Shown piece after piece: positions 1-7,551 of a stretch of 64,000 nucleotides of DNA (within the stretch, counting starts at the first letter, position 1; each line of letters opens with the position of its first letter). Made by a program: the position numbers and the translations under genes. Source of the stretch: Frankiaceae bacterium (GTDB lineage: Bacteria; Actinomycetota; Actinomycetes; BP-191); assembly GCA_035556555.1 (NCBI GenBank), contig DATMES010000033.1, positions 21,401-85,400 of the forward strand, read 5' to 3'. A model generated the notes under the pieces. It ran no database searches. It was not told the DNA's origin and saw only the letters and a list, made by a program, of their open reading frames with translations.

Positions 1-536
1 GCGAGCGTGACGTCGGCGCCCCAGGGGGCGTGGTCGTAGCCCTCGGGGAGGAACGCCGCGAACGCGTCCTCGCTCGCGTGCCCGCCGGGCCCGTGGCCGC
101 AGTCGTGACCGAGCGCGATGGCCTCGGTGAGGGGGACGTTGAGACCGGTGGCCCGGGCGACGCTGGTGGCGACCTGCGTGACCTCCAGCGCGTGCGTGAG
201 GCGGGTACGCGCGTGGTCGGCGGGGTGCACGAAGACCTGCGTCTTGCCGGCAAGTCGGCGGAACGCGCTGGCGTGCAGGATCCGGTCGCGGTCGCGCTCG
301 AAGCAGGTGCGCTCGGGGTCGGGCTCCTCCTCGCGGGCGCGGTGGCCGGCGCCGTGCGCGCGGGTGGCGCCGGGCGCGAGGAGCCGCGCCTCCAGGTCCT
401 CGCGGGCGCGGCGGTCGTGGGGCGGCGTGCCGGCGAGGACGCGCGGGCCGGCGTCCCCGTGCGCCAGCACGACGCCGTCGGCACCGGGGGTGCGGTGCGT
501 CGTGGCGGCCCAGGCGAGCGCGCGTTCGGTGGTCAT
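1..536 (-). CDS. dgt: dGTPase-like HD-domain protein, C-terminus cut by window edge
   Basis: Deoxyguanosinetriphosphate triphosphohydrolase-like protein; the family removes triphosphate from dGTP and related dNTPs in the cytosol. The ATG at 536 opens a protein whose first ~178 residues are present. The family signature [20 protein letters not shown] and the HD metal-site pieces LTHALEV and GHDCGHGP are readable. The C-terminal part lies left of base 1. Actinobacterial homologues often sit near ppdK and dnaG, which fits the ppdK downstream. Family assignment is secure; whether it acts on dGTP or other nucleotides is not. Confidence 0.85.
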   Translation of the reverse strand, partial: MTTERALAWAATTHRTPGADGVVLAHGDAGPRVLAGTPPHDRRAREDLEARLLAPGATRAHGAGHRAREEEPDPERTCFERDRDRILHASAFRRLAGKTQVFVHPADHARTRLTHALEVTQVATSVARATGLNVPLTEAIALGHDCGHGPGGHASEDAFAAFLPEGYDHAPWGADVTL

Positions 537-645
537 GGCGTCAGCCTGACAGAGCGGTGTGACAGGAATCCGTACGCGCGGCGCAGAAGGACGCGCGCAG
601 GCTGTCCCGGCTGGGTGCCGCCAACCCCCTACAAGGAGAGATCCC

Positions 646-915
646 ATGCGCTCGAAGCACGTGCTCGCCGCCGCCCTCGCCGTCGGGGCGTTCGCCATCC
701 CGGTCTCGCCGTCGCACGCCGACCCGGGCGGCTGCGTGACGACGTACGCCGAGAACCGCCAGGAGTACTACTTCACCGGCGTCCCCGGCGTCGACTACCA
801 GATCAAGCCCGAGCCGGAGGTCCACCTCTACCCGACCGCGCCGGTCGCCGTCGCCGTGTACATCGCCAGCACCGAGGCCGCCCAGGCGGGCGCGCTCGTC
901 ACCTGCATCGTCTGA
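646..915 (+). CDS. small secreted protein with two cysteines
   Basis: 89-residue protein of unknown function. The start is set by an AAGGAG ribosome site 8 bases before the ATG. Residues 1-25 form a Sec signal peptide (basic start, Ala/Val-rich core, SHA-D cleavage site). The mature part has only two cysteines, Cys30 and Cys87, the second two residues from the C-terminus. That terminal position matches the tandem four-cysteine proteins at 5068-7242, so this may be an outlying relative that keeps only the outer pair. The relationship is an inference. Confidence 0.75.
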   Translation: MRSKHVLAAALAVGAFAIPVSPSHADPGGCVTTYAENRQEYYFTGVPGVDYQIKPEPEVHLYPTAPVAVAVYIASTEAAQAGALVTCIV

Positions 916-970
916 CCTGACGCGCTCCTTCCTCCGTCCCTCGGGCTCCGGCCCGGGGGACGGAGTCGTG

Positions 971-1312
971 TCAGAGCGCGAGTACGCGCCGCAGCCCGTC
1001 GTCGACCTCCCGCATCAGCGCGAGCGGGACCTGGCCGACGGGACCGTCGAGGTCGTCGCGAGGTACGGCCGACAGCTGCGAGACGTTGACGACCGAGTCC
1101 TTCGGCAGGCCGGTCGCCGACGCCGGCACGAAGACGTTGCCGGGGATCTGCCCGAGCTGGGTGTTGGACGTGAGGCTCGCGACGACGACCGAGCCGATCG
1201 CCGACCGGTTGACGTCGTCCGACTGAACGACCACCGCGGGCCGTCGCTTCGCCGGGGCGCTGCCGACCGCCGGCCCGAAATCGACCCAGAAGACTCCCCC
1301 GCGTTCGATCAC
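971..1312 (-). CDS. mazF: MazF/PemK-family endoribonuclease toxin
   Basis: 113-residue toxin of the MazF/PemK fold, expected to cut mRNA when its antitoxin is degraded. The N-terminus MIERGGVFWVDFGPAVGS, the RPAVVVQSD strand and the VNVSQLSAV segment are typical of the family. The ATG overlaps the stop of the antitoxin gene by 4 bases, so the two are translationally coupled. Length is normal for an intact toxin. Confidence 0.9.
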   Translation of the reverse strand: MIERGGVFWVDFGPAVGSAPAKRRPAVVVQSDDVNRSAIGSVVVASLTSNTQLGQIPGNVFVPASATGLPKDSVVNVSQLSAVPRDDLDGPVGQVPLALMREVDDGLRRVLAL

Positions 1313-1554
1313 CAGTCCTCCGTGTCCTCGGCGAGGCGCCGCATGTTGTAGTCCAGAACGTCCGGCAGCGTGCCGTCACTGCCGATGCGTTCGAGTGCCT
1401 CGTCGATCTCGCGCGTCAGCGACTCGGCCTCCAGCCGCTGGACGTACGCCTCCGCCGCGCGCTGGAAGAACGCCGACCGGCCCACGCCGAGGACGGACGT
1501 CCACTTGGTCACCTGCTCGAACAGCTCGTCGGGCACGGAGATCGCGGTCTTCAT
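1309..1554 (-). CDS. ribbon-helix-helix antitoxin (MazE-like)
   Basis: 81-residue partner of the downstream toxin. The N-terminus MKTAISVPDELFEQVTKW is a ribbon-helix-helix strand and helix, used for dimerisation and operator binding. The acidic tail (LAEDTEDW) probably wraps the toxin. There is no Shine-Dalgarno sequence before the ATG; instead a TATACT hexamer ends 6 bases upstream, so the mRNA is probably leaderless. Autoregulation through the repeats at 1562-1579 is likely. Confidence 0.88.
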   Translation of the reverse strand: MKTAISVPDELFEQVTKWTSVLGVGRSAFFQRAAEAYVQRLEAESLTREIDEALERIGSDGTLPDVLDYNMRRLAEDTEDW

Positions 1555-1561
1555 GGCAGGA

Positions 1562-1579
1562 GTATAACTTGGTATAACT
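1562..1579 (-). promoter_or_regulatory. antitoxin-toxin promoter and direct-repeat operator
   Basis: Two copies of AGTTATAC (minus strand) lie 10 bases apart, one helical turn. The downstream copy extends to the -10-like TATACT, 6 bases from the antitoxin ATG. The layout suits a leaderless promoter repressed by a ribbon-helix-helix antitoxin. The upstream copy overlaps the stop codon of the ydcF-like gene. Confidence 0.6.
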
Positions 1580-2207
1580 ACACGGCGCTAGGGCCGCGGC
1601 CGCCCGACGACGTGCCCAGGACCTTGTAGTACAGGTACGCCGCGGTCTCCCGCAGGATGTACCGCAGCTCCCGCCCGCGGCCCTGCACGACGGGCCCCGT
1701 ACGCGCCGGTGAGGTGCGCGCCGACAGCCCGACCTCACCCGCCATCGAACGGGCGCGGTACGAGTGCCACGGGTCGGTGACGAGGAGGACGTTCTCCCAG
1801 GAACGCTCCTCCGCGAGCACGGCGACGGCTTCGAGGCTGGACAGCGTGTCGCTCCCCTTGCCCACCTCGGCCACGGCGTCGGCGGGCACGCCGGACGACC
1901 GCAGGTAGCGCGCGCCGGCGGCCGCCTCGGTGAACCGGTCGCCCTCGCGGTTGCCGCCGACGGTGACGACGACGGGGCCGACCCGGTCGTCGTACAGCGT
2001 CTTGGCGTGGTCGAGGCGCGCCTTGAAGATGGCCGAGGGCCGCCCGTCGAACTGCGACGCCCCCAGCACGACGATGGCGTCGACGCGGTCCCGGGAGTCG
2101 AGCCGCGCGACCTGCCAGACGCGGACGGCCGTGAAGCCGACGACGAGCACGACCAGCACGACCACCGCCGCGGTGGCGCGGAGCAGCCACCGCAGCACCC
2201 TTCTCAC
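1578..2207 (-). CDS. YdcF-like (DUF218) membrane-anchored protein
   Basis: 209-residue protein of the YdcF/ElyC/SanA (DUF218) family, often linked to envelope maintenance. The GTG start overlaps the ppdK stop (GTGA). Residues 8-28 form one transmembrane helix, so the DUF218 domain probably faces outward. Readable family motifs are AIVVLGASQFDGRPS, VTVGGN and LLVTDPWHSYRA. The catalytic role of the family is not established. It is probably co-transcribed with ppdK. Confidence 0.82.
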   Translation of the reverse strand: MRRVLRWLLRATAAVVVLVVLVVGFTAVRVWQVARLDSRDRVDAIVVLGASQFDGRPSAIFKARLDHAKTLYDDRVGPVVVTVGGNREGDRFTEAAAGARYLRSSGVPADAVAEVGKGSDTLSSLEAVAVLAEERSWENVLLVTDPWHSYRARSMAGEVGLSARTSPARTGPVVQGRGRELRYILRETAAYLYYKVLGTSSGGRGPSAV

Positions 2208-4873
2208 CGCGTGTCGCTGCCCGACGTCTCCACGGCCGCGCGGCCGGCCTCCAGCCGCGCCACGGGCACGCGGAACGGCGAGCACGACACGTAGTCGAGC
2301 CCGACCTCGTGGCAGAAGTGGACGGAGTCGGGGTCGCCGCCGTGCTCGCCGCAGATGCCGAGCTTGAGGTCGGGCCTCGTGGCACGGCCTTCCTCGCAGG
2401 CGATCCGGACGAGCCGCCCGATGCCGTCGCGGTCGAGCGTCTCGAACGGCGAGACACCGAAGATGCCGAGGTCGAGGTACCGCGAGAAGAACGCCGCCTC
2501 GACGTCGTCGCGCGAGAAGCCCCAGCCCATCTGCGTGAGGTCGTTGGTGCCGAACGAGAAGAAGTCGGCCGCCTCCGCGATCTGGCCGGCCGTGAGCGCC
2601 GCGCGCGGCACCTCGATCATCGTGCCGATGAGGAGGTCGTCGACGCCGACCTCGGCGAGCACGCGTTCGGTCTCCTCGCGGATGACCTCGAGCTCCTGAA
2701 CGGCGCCCACGAGCGGCACCATGATCTCCGCGACCGGGTTGCCGCCGGCGTCGCGGCGGATCTTCACGGCCTCCGCGATCGCGCGGACCTGCAGCGCGAA
2801 GAGGCCGGGGATGACGAGCCCGAGGCGCACGCCGCGCAGGCCGAGCATCGGGTTCGGCTCGTGCAGCCGGCGTACGGCGGCGAGCAGCACCTCCTCCTTC
2901 TCCGCCTTCTCGCCCTTCGCCTCGGCCACCGCGACCTTGACCGCCAGCTCCTCCATCGAAGGGAGGAACTCGTGCAGCGGCGGGTCGAGCAGCCGGACGG
3001 TGACGGGCAGGCCGTCCATCGCCTCGAAGATCCCGACGAAGTCCTCGCGCTGCATCGGCAGCAGCGCCTGCAGAGCGGCCTCGCGCGCGGCGTCGTCGTC
3101 GCCCGCGAGGATCAGGTCCTCGACCAGCTGGCGGCGGTCGCCGAGGAACATGTGCTCCGTACGGCACAGGCCGATGCCCTGCGCGCCGAACCGCCTGCCG
3201 CGCTCGGCGTCCTCGGGGGTGTCGGCGTTGGCGCGGACCTTCATCCGGCGCTTGGAGTCGGCGTGCGTGAGGAGCCGGTGCACGGCCGCGACGAGCGGGT
3301 CGGCGTCGGGCGCGAGGTTGCCCTCGAAGTACTCGACGACCGGCGAGGGGACGACCTCCACCTCGCCGAGGTAGACGGCGCCGTTGGTGCCGTCGATGGA
3401 GATGAGGTCGCCCTCGTTGACGACGATGCCGCCGGGTGCGGTGAACCGGTTCTCGCGCAGGTCGACCTCGAGCTCCTCCGCGCCGCAGACGCAGGTCTTG
3501 CCCATGCCGCGCGCGACCACGGCGGCGTGCGAGGTCTTGCCGCCGCGGGACGTGAGGATGCCCTGCGCGGCGATCATGCCGTTGAGGTCGTCGGGGTTGG
3601 TCTCGCGGCGGACGAGGATGACCGGCTCGGTCTTGGCCCGCTCCTCGGCGCGGTCGGAGTCGAACACCGCGACGCCGACGGCGGCACCGGGCGAGGCGTT
3701 CATGCCCTTGCCGATGCGCGGGGAGTCGGTGTCGCCGAAGCGCGGGAACATCAGCTGCGCGAGCTGCGCGCCGTTGACCCTGGTCAGCGCCTCGTCGAGG
3801 TCGATCATGCCCTCGTCGACGAGCGTGTTGGCGATGATGAACGCCGCCGCCGCCGTCCGCTTCCCGACGCGCGTCTGGAGCATCCAGAGCTTGTTCTTCT
3901 GGACCGTGAACTCGATGTCGCAGAGGTCGCGGTAGTGGTTCTCGAGCTGGCTCATGTTCTGGAGCAGGCGCTCGTACGCCGCCGCGTCGATGTCGGCGAG
4001 CTCCTCCAGCGAGCGCGTGTTGCGGATGCCCGCGACGACGTCCTCGCCCTGGGCGTTCTCGAGGTAGTCGCCGTAGACGCCGGTCGCGCCGGTGCCCGGG
4101 TCGCGGGTGAACGCCACGCCGGTCCCCGAGTCCATGCCGAGGTTGCCGAAGACCATGGTCTGCACGTTGACCGCGGTGCCGAGGTCGGCGGGGATGCGCT
4201 CCTGGCGGCGGTAGAGGCGCGCGCGCTCGCCGTTCCACGAGTCGAAGACCGCGCGGACGGCGAGGTCCATCTGCTCGCGCGGGTCGGTCGGGAAGTCGCG
4301 GCCGGTGTGCTCCTTGACGATGCCCTTGAACGTCGCCACGAGGGCCCGCAGGTCGCCCGCGTCGAGGTCGAGGTCGTTCTTGACCCCGCGCTCCTTCTTC
4401 ACCGCGTCGATCGCGTGCTCGAACAGGTCGCCCTCGACGCCGAGCACGGTCTTGCCGAACATCTGGACGAGCCTGCGGTAGGAGTCCCAGGCGAAGCGCT
4501 CGTTGCCGGTCTGCTTCGTGAGGCCGTCGACGGAGGCGTCGTTGAGGCCGATGTTGAGGACGGTGTCCATCATCCCCGGCATCGAGAACTTCGCTCCCGA
4601 CCGCACGGACACCAGCAGCGGGTCCTCGGGGTCGCCGAGCCGCTTGCCCATGGCCTGCTCCAGCGCGGCGAGGTGCTCGCTGACCTCGGCGGAGAGCTCC
4701 GGCGGCTCGGAGCCGGAGTTGAGGTAGACCTTGCAGGCCTCGGTCGTGATCGTGAAGCCGGGCGGCACGGGCAGCCCGATCTTGGTCATCTCGGCGAGGT
4801 TGGCACCCTTGCCGCCGAGCAGGTCCTTGAGGTCCCTGTTGCCCTCGGAGAAGGCGTAGACGTACTTCGGCAC
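2204..4873 (-). CDS. ppdK: pyruvate phosphate dikinase
   Basis: 889-residue enzyme interconverting pyruvate, ATP and phosphate with PEP, AMP and pyrophosphate. The GTG start at 4873 has a GAGGAG site 7 bases upstream and yields the expected N-terminus PKYVYAFSEGN. In order: ATP-grasp domain with GGKGANLAEM near residue 20, the swivelling phosphohistidine domain with GGKTSHAAVVARGMGK near residue 450, and the C-terminal PEP-binding barrel with GTNDLTQM and ICGEHGGDP, which holds the catalytic cysteine. Full length and intact. Confidence 0.97.
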   Translation of the reverse strand: MPKYVYAFSEGNRDLKDLLGGKGANLAEMTKIGLPVPPGFTITTEACKVYLNSGSEPPELSAEVSEHLAALEQAMGKRLGDPEDPLLVSVRSGAKFSMPGMMDTVLNIGLNDASVDGLTKQTGNERFAWDSYRRLVQMFGKTVLGVEGDLFEHAIDAVKKERGVKNDLDLDAGDLRALVATFKGIVKEHTGRDFPTDPREQMDLAVRAVFDSWNGERARLYRRQERIPADLGTAVNVQTMVFGNLGMDSGTGVAFTRDPGTGATGVYGDYLENAQGEDVVAGIRNTRSLEELADIDAAAYERLLQNMSQLENHYRDLCDIEFTVQKNKLWMLQTRVGKRTAAAAFIIANTLVDEGMIDLDEALTRVNGAQLAQLMFPRFGDTDSPRIGKGMNASPGAAVGVAVFDSDRAEERAKTEPVILVRRETNPDDLNGMIAAQGILTSRGGKTSHAAVVARGMGKTCVCGAEELEVDLRENRFTAPGGIVVNEGDLISIDGTNGAVYLGEVEVVPSPVVEYFEGNLAPDADPLVAAVHRLLTHADSKRRMKVRANADTPEDAERGRRFGAQGIGLCRTEHMFLGDRRQLVEDLILAGDDDAAREAALQALLPMQREDFVGIFEAMDGLPVTVRLLDPPLHEFLPSMEELAVKVAVAEAKGEKAEKEEVLLAAVRRLHEPNPMLGLRGVRLGLVIPGLFALQVRAIAEAVKIRRDAGGNPVAEIMVPLVGAVQELEVIREETERVLAEVGVDDLLIGTMIEVPRAALTAGQIAEAADFFSFGTNDLTQMGWGFSRDDVEAAFFSRYLDLGIFGVSPFETLDRDGIGRLVRIACEEGRATRPDLKLGICGEHGGDPDSVHFCHEVGLDYVSCSPFRVPVARLEAGRAAVETSGSDTR

Positions 4874-4999
4874 GTGGGCTCCTCGGCTCGCTGCGGTTTC
4901 CGCTCCTGAACCTATCCCCAGGAACGCCGGTGCAGTCACCGCCGCCTGCCGGGCGCCCGGCAGGGATGGGCGCGCCCGTGTCGAACGATGCCACGCTAG

Positions 5000-5037
5000 G
5001 CAGAGCGGTCAGTTTGTCCTACTCTGCGCGCCACCCC
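5000..5037 (+). promoter_or_regulatory. possible promoter or operator of the four-cysteine array
   Basis: Between ppdK and the array, GCAGAG (5000-5005) is repeated inverted as CTCTGC (5032-5037), with a TACTCT hexamer at 5030-5035 that could be a -10 box. No convincing -35 box is visible. Just upstream (4990-5000) GCCACGCTAGG resembles the second box of the tad promoters. Weak evidence. Confidence 0.25.
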
Positions 5038-5067
5038 TTACGTTCCTTACCCCTCGAGGAGCCCCCC

Positions 5068-5283
5068 TTGCGCAGGACCCTCGCTCTCGCCGTGTCCGGC
5101 CTCGCCCTGGCGGCGTTCGTCGCCCCCGTCCAGTCCGCCTCCGCCGTCTGCATGGCGGACCTCTCGTCGGTCGGCGGCCCCAGCTGCTTCAACCCGTGCT
5201 ACGCGGTCTTCGGGACGTACGAGACCGCGGACCGGGCGGCGAAGGACTGGCTGCCCGAGCACTCCATCTACTGCCTGCACTAA
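5068..5283 (+). CDS. secreted four-cysteine mini-protein 1
   Basis: First of ten tandem paralogues. 71 residues; TTG start at 5068 preceded by GAGGAG. Signal peptide about 1-26 ending SASA. The mature part of about 45 residues has four cysteines: C-x11-C-x3-C-x24-C, the last one two residues from the end (CLH). Function unknown. Four cysteines in a short secreted peptide suggest two disulfide bonds and an extracellular role such as a toxin, signal or surface peptide, but nothing here decides which. Confidence 0.75.
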   Translation: MRRTLALAVSGLALAAFVAPVQSASAVCMADLSSVGGPSCFNPCYAVFGTYETADRAAKDWLPEHSIYCLH

Positions 5284-5305
5284 CCACCTACTGCCTGCAC
5301 TAACC
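5268..5305 (+). repeat. tandem duplication across a stop codon
   Basis: An 18-base unit is present at 5268-5285 and again, identical, at 5288-5305 (20-base period). The first copy encodes the last codons and stop of mini-protein 1; the second is untranslated in its leader to the next gene. It looks like a recent slippage duplication. Confidence 0.9.
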
Positions 5306-5332
5306 CCCACCCCTCGCAGAAGGAGCCCCCCT

Positions 5333-5536
5333 GTGCGCAGAACCCTCGCCGTCGCCGCCCTCGGCCTCGCCACGGCTGCCGTCGCCCTCCCGGTGCAGTC
5401 CGCGTCCGCGGTCTGCATCACGCCGTACTACGCCGTCACCGGCCACTGCAGCCCCTGCACCACCGTCGACAACGTCACGCGCTACCTGCACGACAAGCTC
5501 GGGACCCCCGAGACCGTCACGAACTGCGTGGCGTAG
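5333..5536 (+). CDS. secreted four-cysteine mini-protein 2
   Basis: 67 residues; GTG start with AAGGAG upstream. The signal peptide RRTLAVAALGLATAA...SASA is close to that of member 1. Mature spacing C-x10-C-x2-C-x22-C, ending CVA. The TGHCSPC segment recurs in members 4 and 5 as TGDC-x-PC, the strongest sequence similarity between mature parts apart from the cysteines. Function unknown. Confidence 0.75.
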   Translation: MRRTLAVAALGLATAAVALPVQSASAVCITPYYAVTGHCSPCTTVDNVTRYLHDKLGTPETVTNCVA

Positions 5537-5564
5537 CCACCCCCTCCCCGAACGGAGCCCCCCG

Positions 5565-5759
5565 TTGCGCAAGCACCTCGCCGTCGCCGTCCTCGGCCTC
5601 GGCCTCGCCGCGTCGTTCGCCCCGCTCAGCCCCGCCTCGGCGGTGTGCACCAACCAGATCCAGGACGTCGTCGACACGTGCCGGACCCACTGCGCACCCG
5701 TCGACGTCGTGAACCGCCACGTGCTGATCCCGCGCGGCCAGCACATCGACTGCTGGTAA
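5565..5759 (+). CDS. secreted four-cysteine mini-protein 3
   Basis: 64 residues; TTG start. The leader with its ribosome site (5550-5573) is identical base for base to that of member 4 (5770-5793), pointing to recent duplication. Signal peptide GLGLAASFAPLSPASA. Mature part C-x10-C-x3-C-x19-C, ending CW. Function unknown. Confidence 0.75.
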   Translation: MRKHLAVAVLGLGLAASFAPLSPASAVCTNQIQDVVDTCRTHCAPVDVVNRHVLIPRGQHIDCW

Positions 5760-5784
5760 GCCCCTCGAAGAACGGAGCCCCCCG

Positions 5785-5958
5785 TTGCGCAAGAAGATCG
5801 CCCTCGCGGCCCTCGGCCTCGGCCTCGCCGCGTCGTTCGTCCCCCTCAGCCCCGCCAGCGCGTACTGCAGTGAAGGCTGGCGCGCCCTCACGGGTGACTG
5901 CAACCCCTGCAACACCATCGCCCGGGTCAGCAACCGGCCGATGGTCTGCCTCGACTAG
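5785..5958 (+). CDS. secreted four-cysteine mini-protein 4
   Basis: 57 residues, one of the two shortest members. TTG start at 5785 after the same AACGGAGCC leader as member 3. The signal peptide GLGLAASFVPLSPASA is nearly identical to member 3, yet the ~30-residue mature part is almost unrelated apart from its cysteines: C-x10-C-x2-C-x12-C, ending CLD. It shows the conserved-leader, variable-product pattern most clearly. Confidence 0.72.
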   Translation: MRKKIALAALGLGLAASFVPLSPASAYCSEGWRALTGDCNPCNTIARVSNRPMVCLD

Positions 5959-5971
5959 AAGGACTCCCCTC

Positions 5972-6175
5972 ATGCGCAAGAAGATCGCCCTCGCCGGCCT
6001 GGGCCTCGGCCTCGCCGCGACGTTCCTCCCCGTCTCCTCCGCCTCGGCGGCCTGCGTCCCCGTGTGGTGGGAGACCATCACCGGCGACTGCAGCCCGTGT
6101 CAGACGATCGGCCCGGCGTGGCGTGCCCTGCACGACGCCGGCGCTCCGACCGACTACGTCCAGTGCGTCGCGTAG
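5972..6175 (+). CDS. secreted four-cysteine mini-protein 5
   Basis: 67 residues; ATG start 13 bases after the previous stop. Signal peptide RKKIALAGLGLGLAATF...SASA. Mature part C-x11-C-x2-C-x21-C, ending CVA, with a TGDCSPC segment as in members 2 and 4. The stop overlaps the start of member 6 by one base (TAGTG), so the two are translationally coupled. Confidence 0.75.
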   Translation: MRKKIALAGLGLGLAATFLPVSSASAACVPVWWETITGDCSPCQTIGPAWRALHDAGAPTDYVQCVA

Positions 6176-6375
6176 TGCGGCTCACCCTGCTCGCGCTCGG
6201 CGTGGCCGCCGCGGGGCTCGTCCCCGCGGCGCCCGCGTCGGCGTCCTGCAACACGGCGCTCTACGTCACCACCGGGCGCTGCGAGAACCACTGCACCATC
6301 GCGGCCGCCGCGTACTCCGAGGTCCGTACGGCCTCCGGCGACGCGCCGCCCCCGTTCGGCCCGTGTGCCGCCTGA
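6175..6375 (+). CDS. secreted four-cysteine mini-protein 6
   Basis: 66 residues; the GTG start shares its G with the TAG stop of member 5 and has no ribosome site of its own. Signal peptide about 1-23 (LLALGVAAAGLVPAAPASA). Mature part C-x10-C-x3-C-x23-C, ending CAA. The basic N-terminal segment is shorter than in the others. Function unknown. Confidence 0.72.
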   Translation: MRLTLLALGVAAAGLVPAAPASASCNTALYVTTGRCENHCTIAAAAYSEVRTASGDAPPPFGPCAA

Positions 6376-6397
6376 CACCCCTACCCACGGAGAAGCC

Positions 6398-6616
6398 ATG
6401 CGCAAGAAGCTCGCCCTCGCCGGCCTCGTGGCCGGCATCGCCGCCGCGGTCCTGCCGACCGCGCCCGCCTCGGCCCAGTGCTCGTACACGATCGAGGGTG
6501 TCCAGGACTGCGGCAACTGCGCCGAGCTGTTCTACCGCGTCGACGCGGTCACCGTGGGCGTCCGCGAGAAGCTCGGCGTCGGCAGCATCGGCGACATGTT
6601 CGTCTGCACCCAGTGA
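6398..6616 (+). CDS. secreted four-cysteine mini-protein 7
   Basis: 72 residues; the ATG at 6398 is preferred over an upstream in-frame ATG because it has a GGAGAAG site and gives the family N-terminus RKKLALAGL. Mature part C-x9-C-x2-C-x28-C, ending CTQ. The stop overlaps the ATG of member 8 (TGATG). Function unknown. Confidence 0.75.
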   Translation: MRKKLALAGLVAGIAAAVLPTAPASAQCSYTIEGVQDCGNCAELFYRVDAVTVGVREKLGVGSIGDMFVCTQ

Positions 6617-6828
6617 TGCCCGCGCGGCGTACGGTCGCGCTCGCCGGCCTGGGGATCGTCGCGGCGCTGTCCGCGCACGCGTCGCCGGCGTCGGCCTGCG
6701 ACCCCGGGCGCTTCCCGTATTGCATGACGCCGTGCCGCGCCGCCGTCCACCACTACGACGAGGTCCGGGCGAGCACGAGCGTCGAGCTGCCCGCTGTCCC
6801 GAGCACCGGCCTGGCCGGCTGCCCCTAG
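6616..6828 (+). CDS. secreted four-cysteine mini-protein 8
   Basis: 70 residues; ATG overlaps the previous stop, so it is translationally coupled. Signal peptide ends near ASPASA. Mature part C-x7-C-x3-C-x28-C, ending CP; the central MTPC resembles the x-P-C motif of other members. Function unknown. Confidence 0.72.
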   Translation: MPARRTVALAGLGIVAALSAHASPASACDPGRFPYCMTPCRAAVHHYDEVRASTSVELPAVPSTGLAGCP

Positions 6829-6847
6829 ACCGAACGGAGTCCCCTTC

Positions 6848-7060
6848 ATGCGCCGTCCCCTCGCCGCGTCCGTCCTCGCGGCCGGCCTCGCCCTGTCGTT
6901 CGTGCCCGCCGCGCAGGCCACCGGCCCGCTGCCCTGCGACCCGTACATCACGAAGGTCTGCGTCCCGCACGCCTGCTTCACCGCCGCGCTCGTGGTCTCG
7001 ACGGTCAACGAGGCCGCCGGCGAGCCGCTCCCGCCCGGCTTCCCGCACTGCATCGACTAA
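6848..7060 (+). CDS. secreted four-cysteine mini-protein 9
   Basis: 70 residues; ATG with an ACGGAG site upstream. Signal peptide about 1-24 (PAAQA-TG). Mature part C-x7-C-x4-C-x24-C, ending CID. The first cysteine sits a few residues further from the cleavage site than in the others. Function unknown. Confidence 0.75.
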   Translation: MRRPLAASVLAAGLALSFVPAAQATGPLPCDPYITKVCVPHACFTAALVVSTVNEAAGEPLPPGFPHCID

Positions 7061-7071
7061 GGAGAACCCCT

Positions 7072-7242
7072 ATGCGCCGCATCCTCGCGGCCGGGCTCGT
7101 CGTCGCCGCGGCGGCGTTCGGCCCGGTCCAGAGCGCGTCGGCCCTCTGCTGGACCGAGGTGGCGGGCATCTGCGTGTCGCCCTGCGACCTCGGCAACCTC
7201 GCCTACCGCACCGTCACCGGCGGAGACCTGACGTCCTGCTGA
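7072..7242 (+). CDS. secreted four-cysteine mini-protein 10
   Basis: Last and shortest member, 56 residues; ATG preceded by AAGGAGAA. Signal peptide RRILAAGLVV...QSASA, much like members 1 and 2. Mature part C-x7-C-x3-C-x17-C, with the fourth cysteine as the final residue. The array ends here; a strong inverted repeat begins 21 bases later. Function unknown. Confidence 0.72.
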   Translation: MRRILAAGLVVAAAAFGPVQSASALCWTEVAGICVSPCDLGNLAYRTVTGGDLTSC

Positions 7243-7262
7243 CGTACGCCACGCCCGCCTGT

Positions 7263-7492
7263 TGATCACCTGTGTCCCCGCCCGTGCGGCGTCAAGGCCG
7301 CTCAGGGGACACAGGTGATCACTTTCCAGGGGCGATGCGGGCGGCCGGGCGCGGGCCGGGCCGCCCTAGTAGCGCTTGGCGAAACGGCCTGATGGCGGCC
7401 GAGCGTGACCGGCCGCGTCCCAGGTGAGCGCCTTCGCTCTGATCGGGGTGCGATCTGCGCTTTTTCCCCGCACGGCCCGCAACCCGGTTGCG
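7263..7492 (+). repeat. repeat family A, copy 1 (hairpin plus core)
   Basis: A perfect 17-bp inverted repeat (TGATCACCTGTGTCCCC at 7263-7279, complement at 7305-7321) is followed by a core at about 7444-7492 that includes GGGGTGCG, TGCGCTTTTTC and GCACGG. The core recurs at 38942 and, inverted, at 47209-47256. A TAGCGCTTGGCGAAACGG stretch near 7371 also recurs at the inner edge of copy 3. No gene is visible between 7243 and 7550. Confidence 0.75.
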
Positions 7493-7551
7493 GAGCCGAC
7501 CCGAGCACCGTCACCGCACGTGATCATGCGCGGCGTTTCGACGAACTCTCC

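Noticed and set aside
2309..4909. 866-codon open frame opposite ppdK
   Set aside because: Antisense shadow of a well-supported enzyme; composition is Arg/Val/Asp/Glu-rich low complexity typical of the complement of GC-rich genes.
5268..5305. Possible CRISPR-like repeat
   Set aside because: Only two units with a 2-base gap; a tandem slippage duplication, not a repeat-spacer array.
7263..7321. Intrinsic terminator of the mini-protein array
   Set aside because: The hairpin lacks a T-tract and recurs with the family A core at 38832, so it is better described as part of a repeat; it may still stop transcription.
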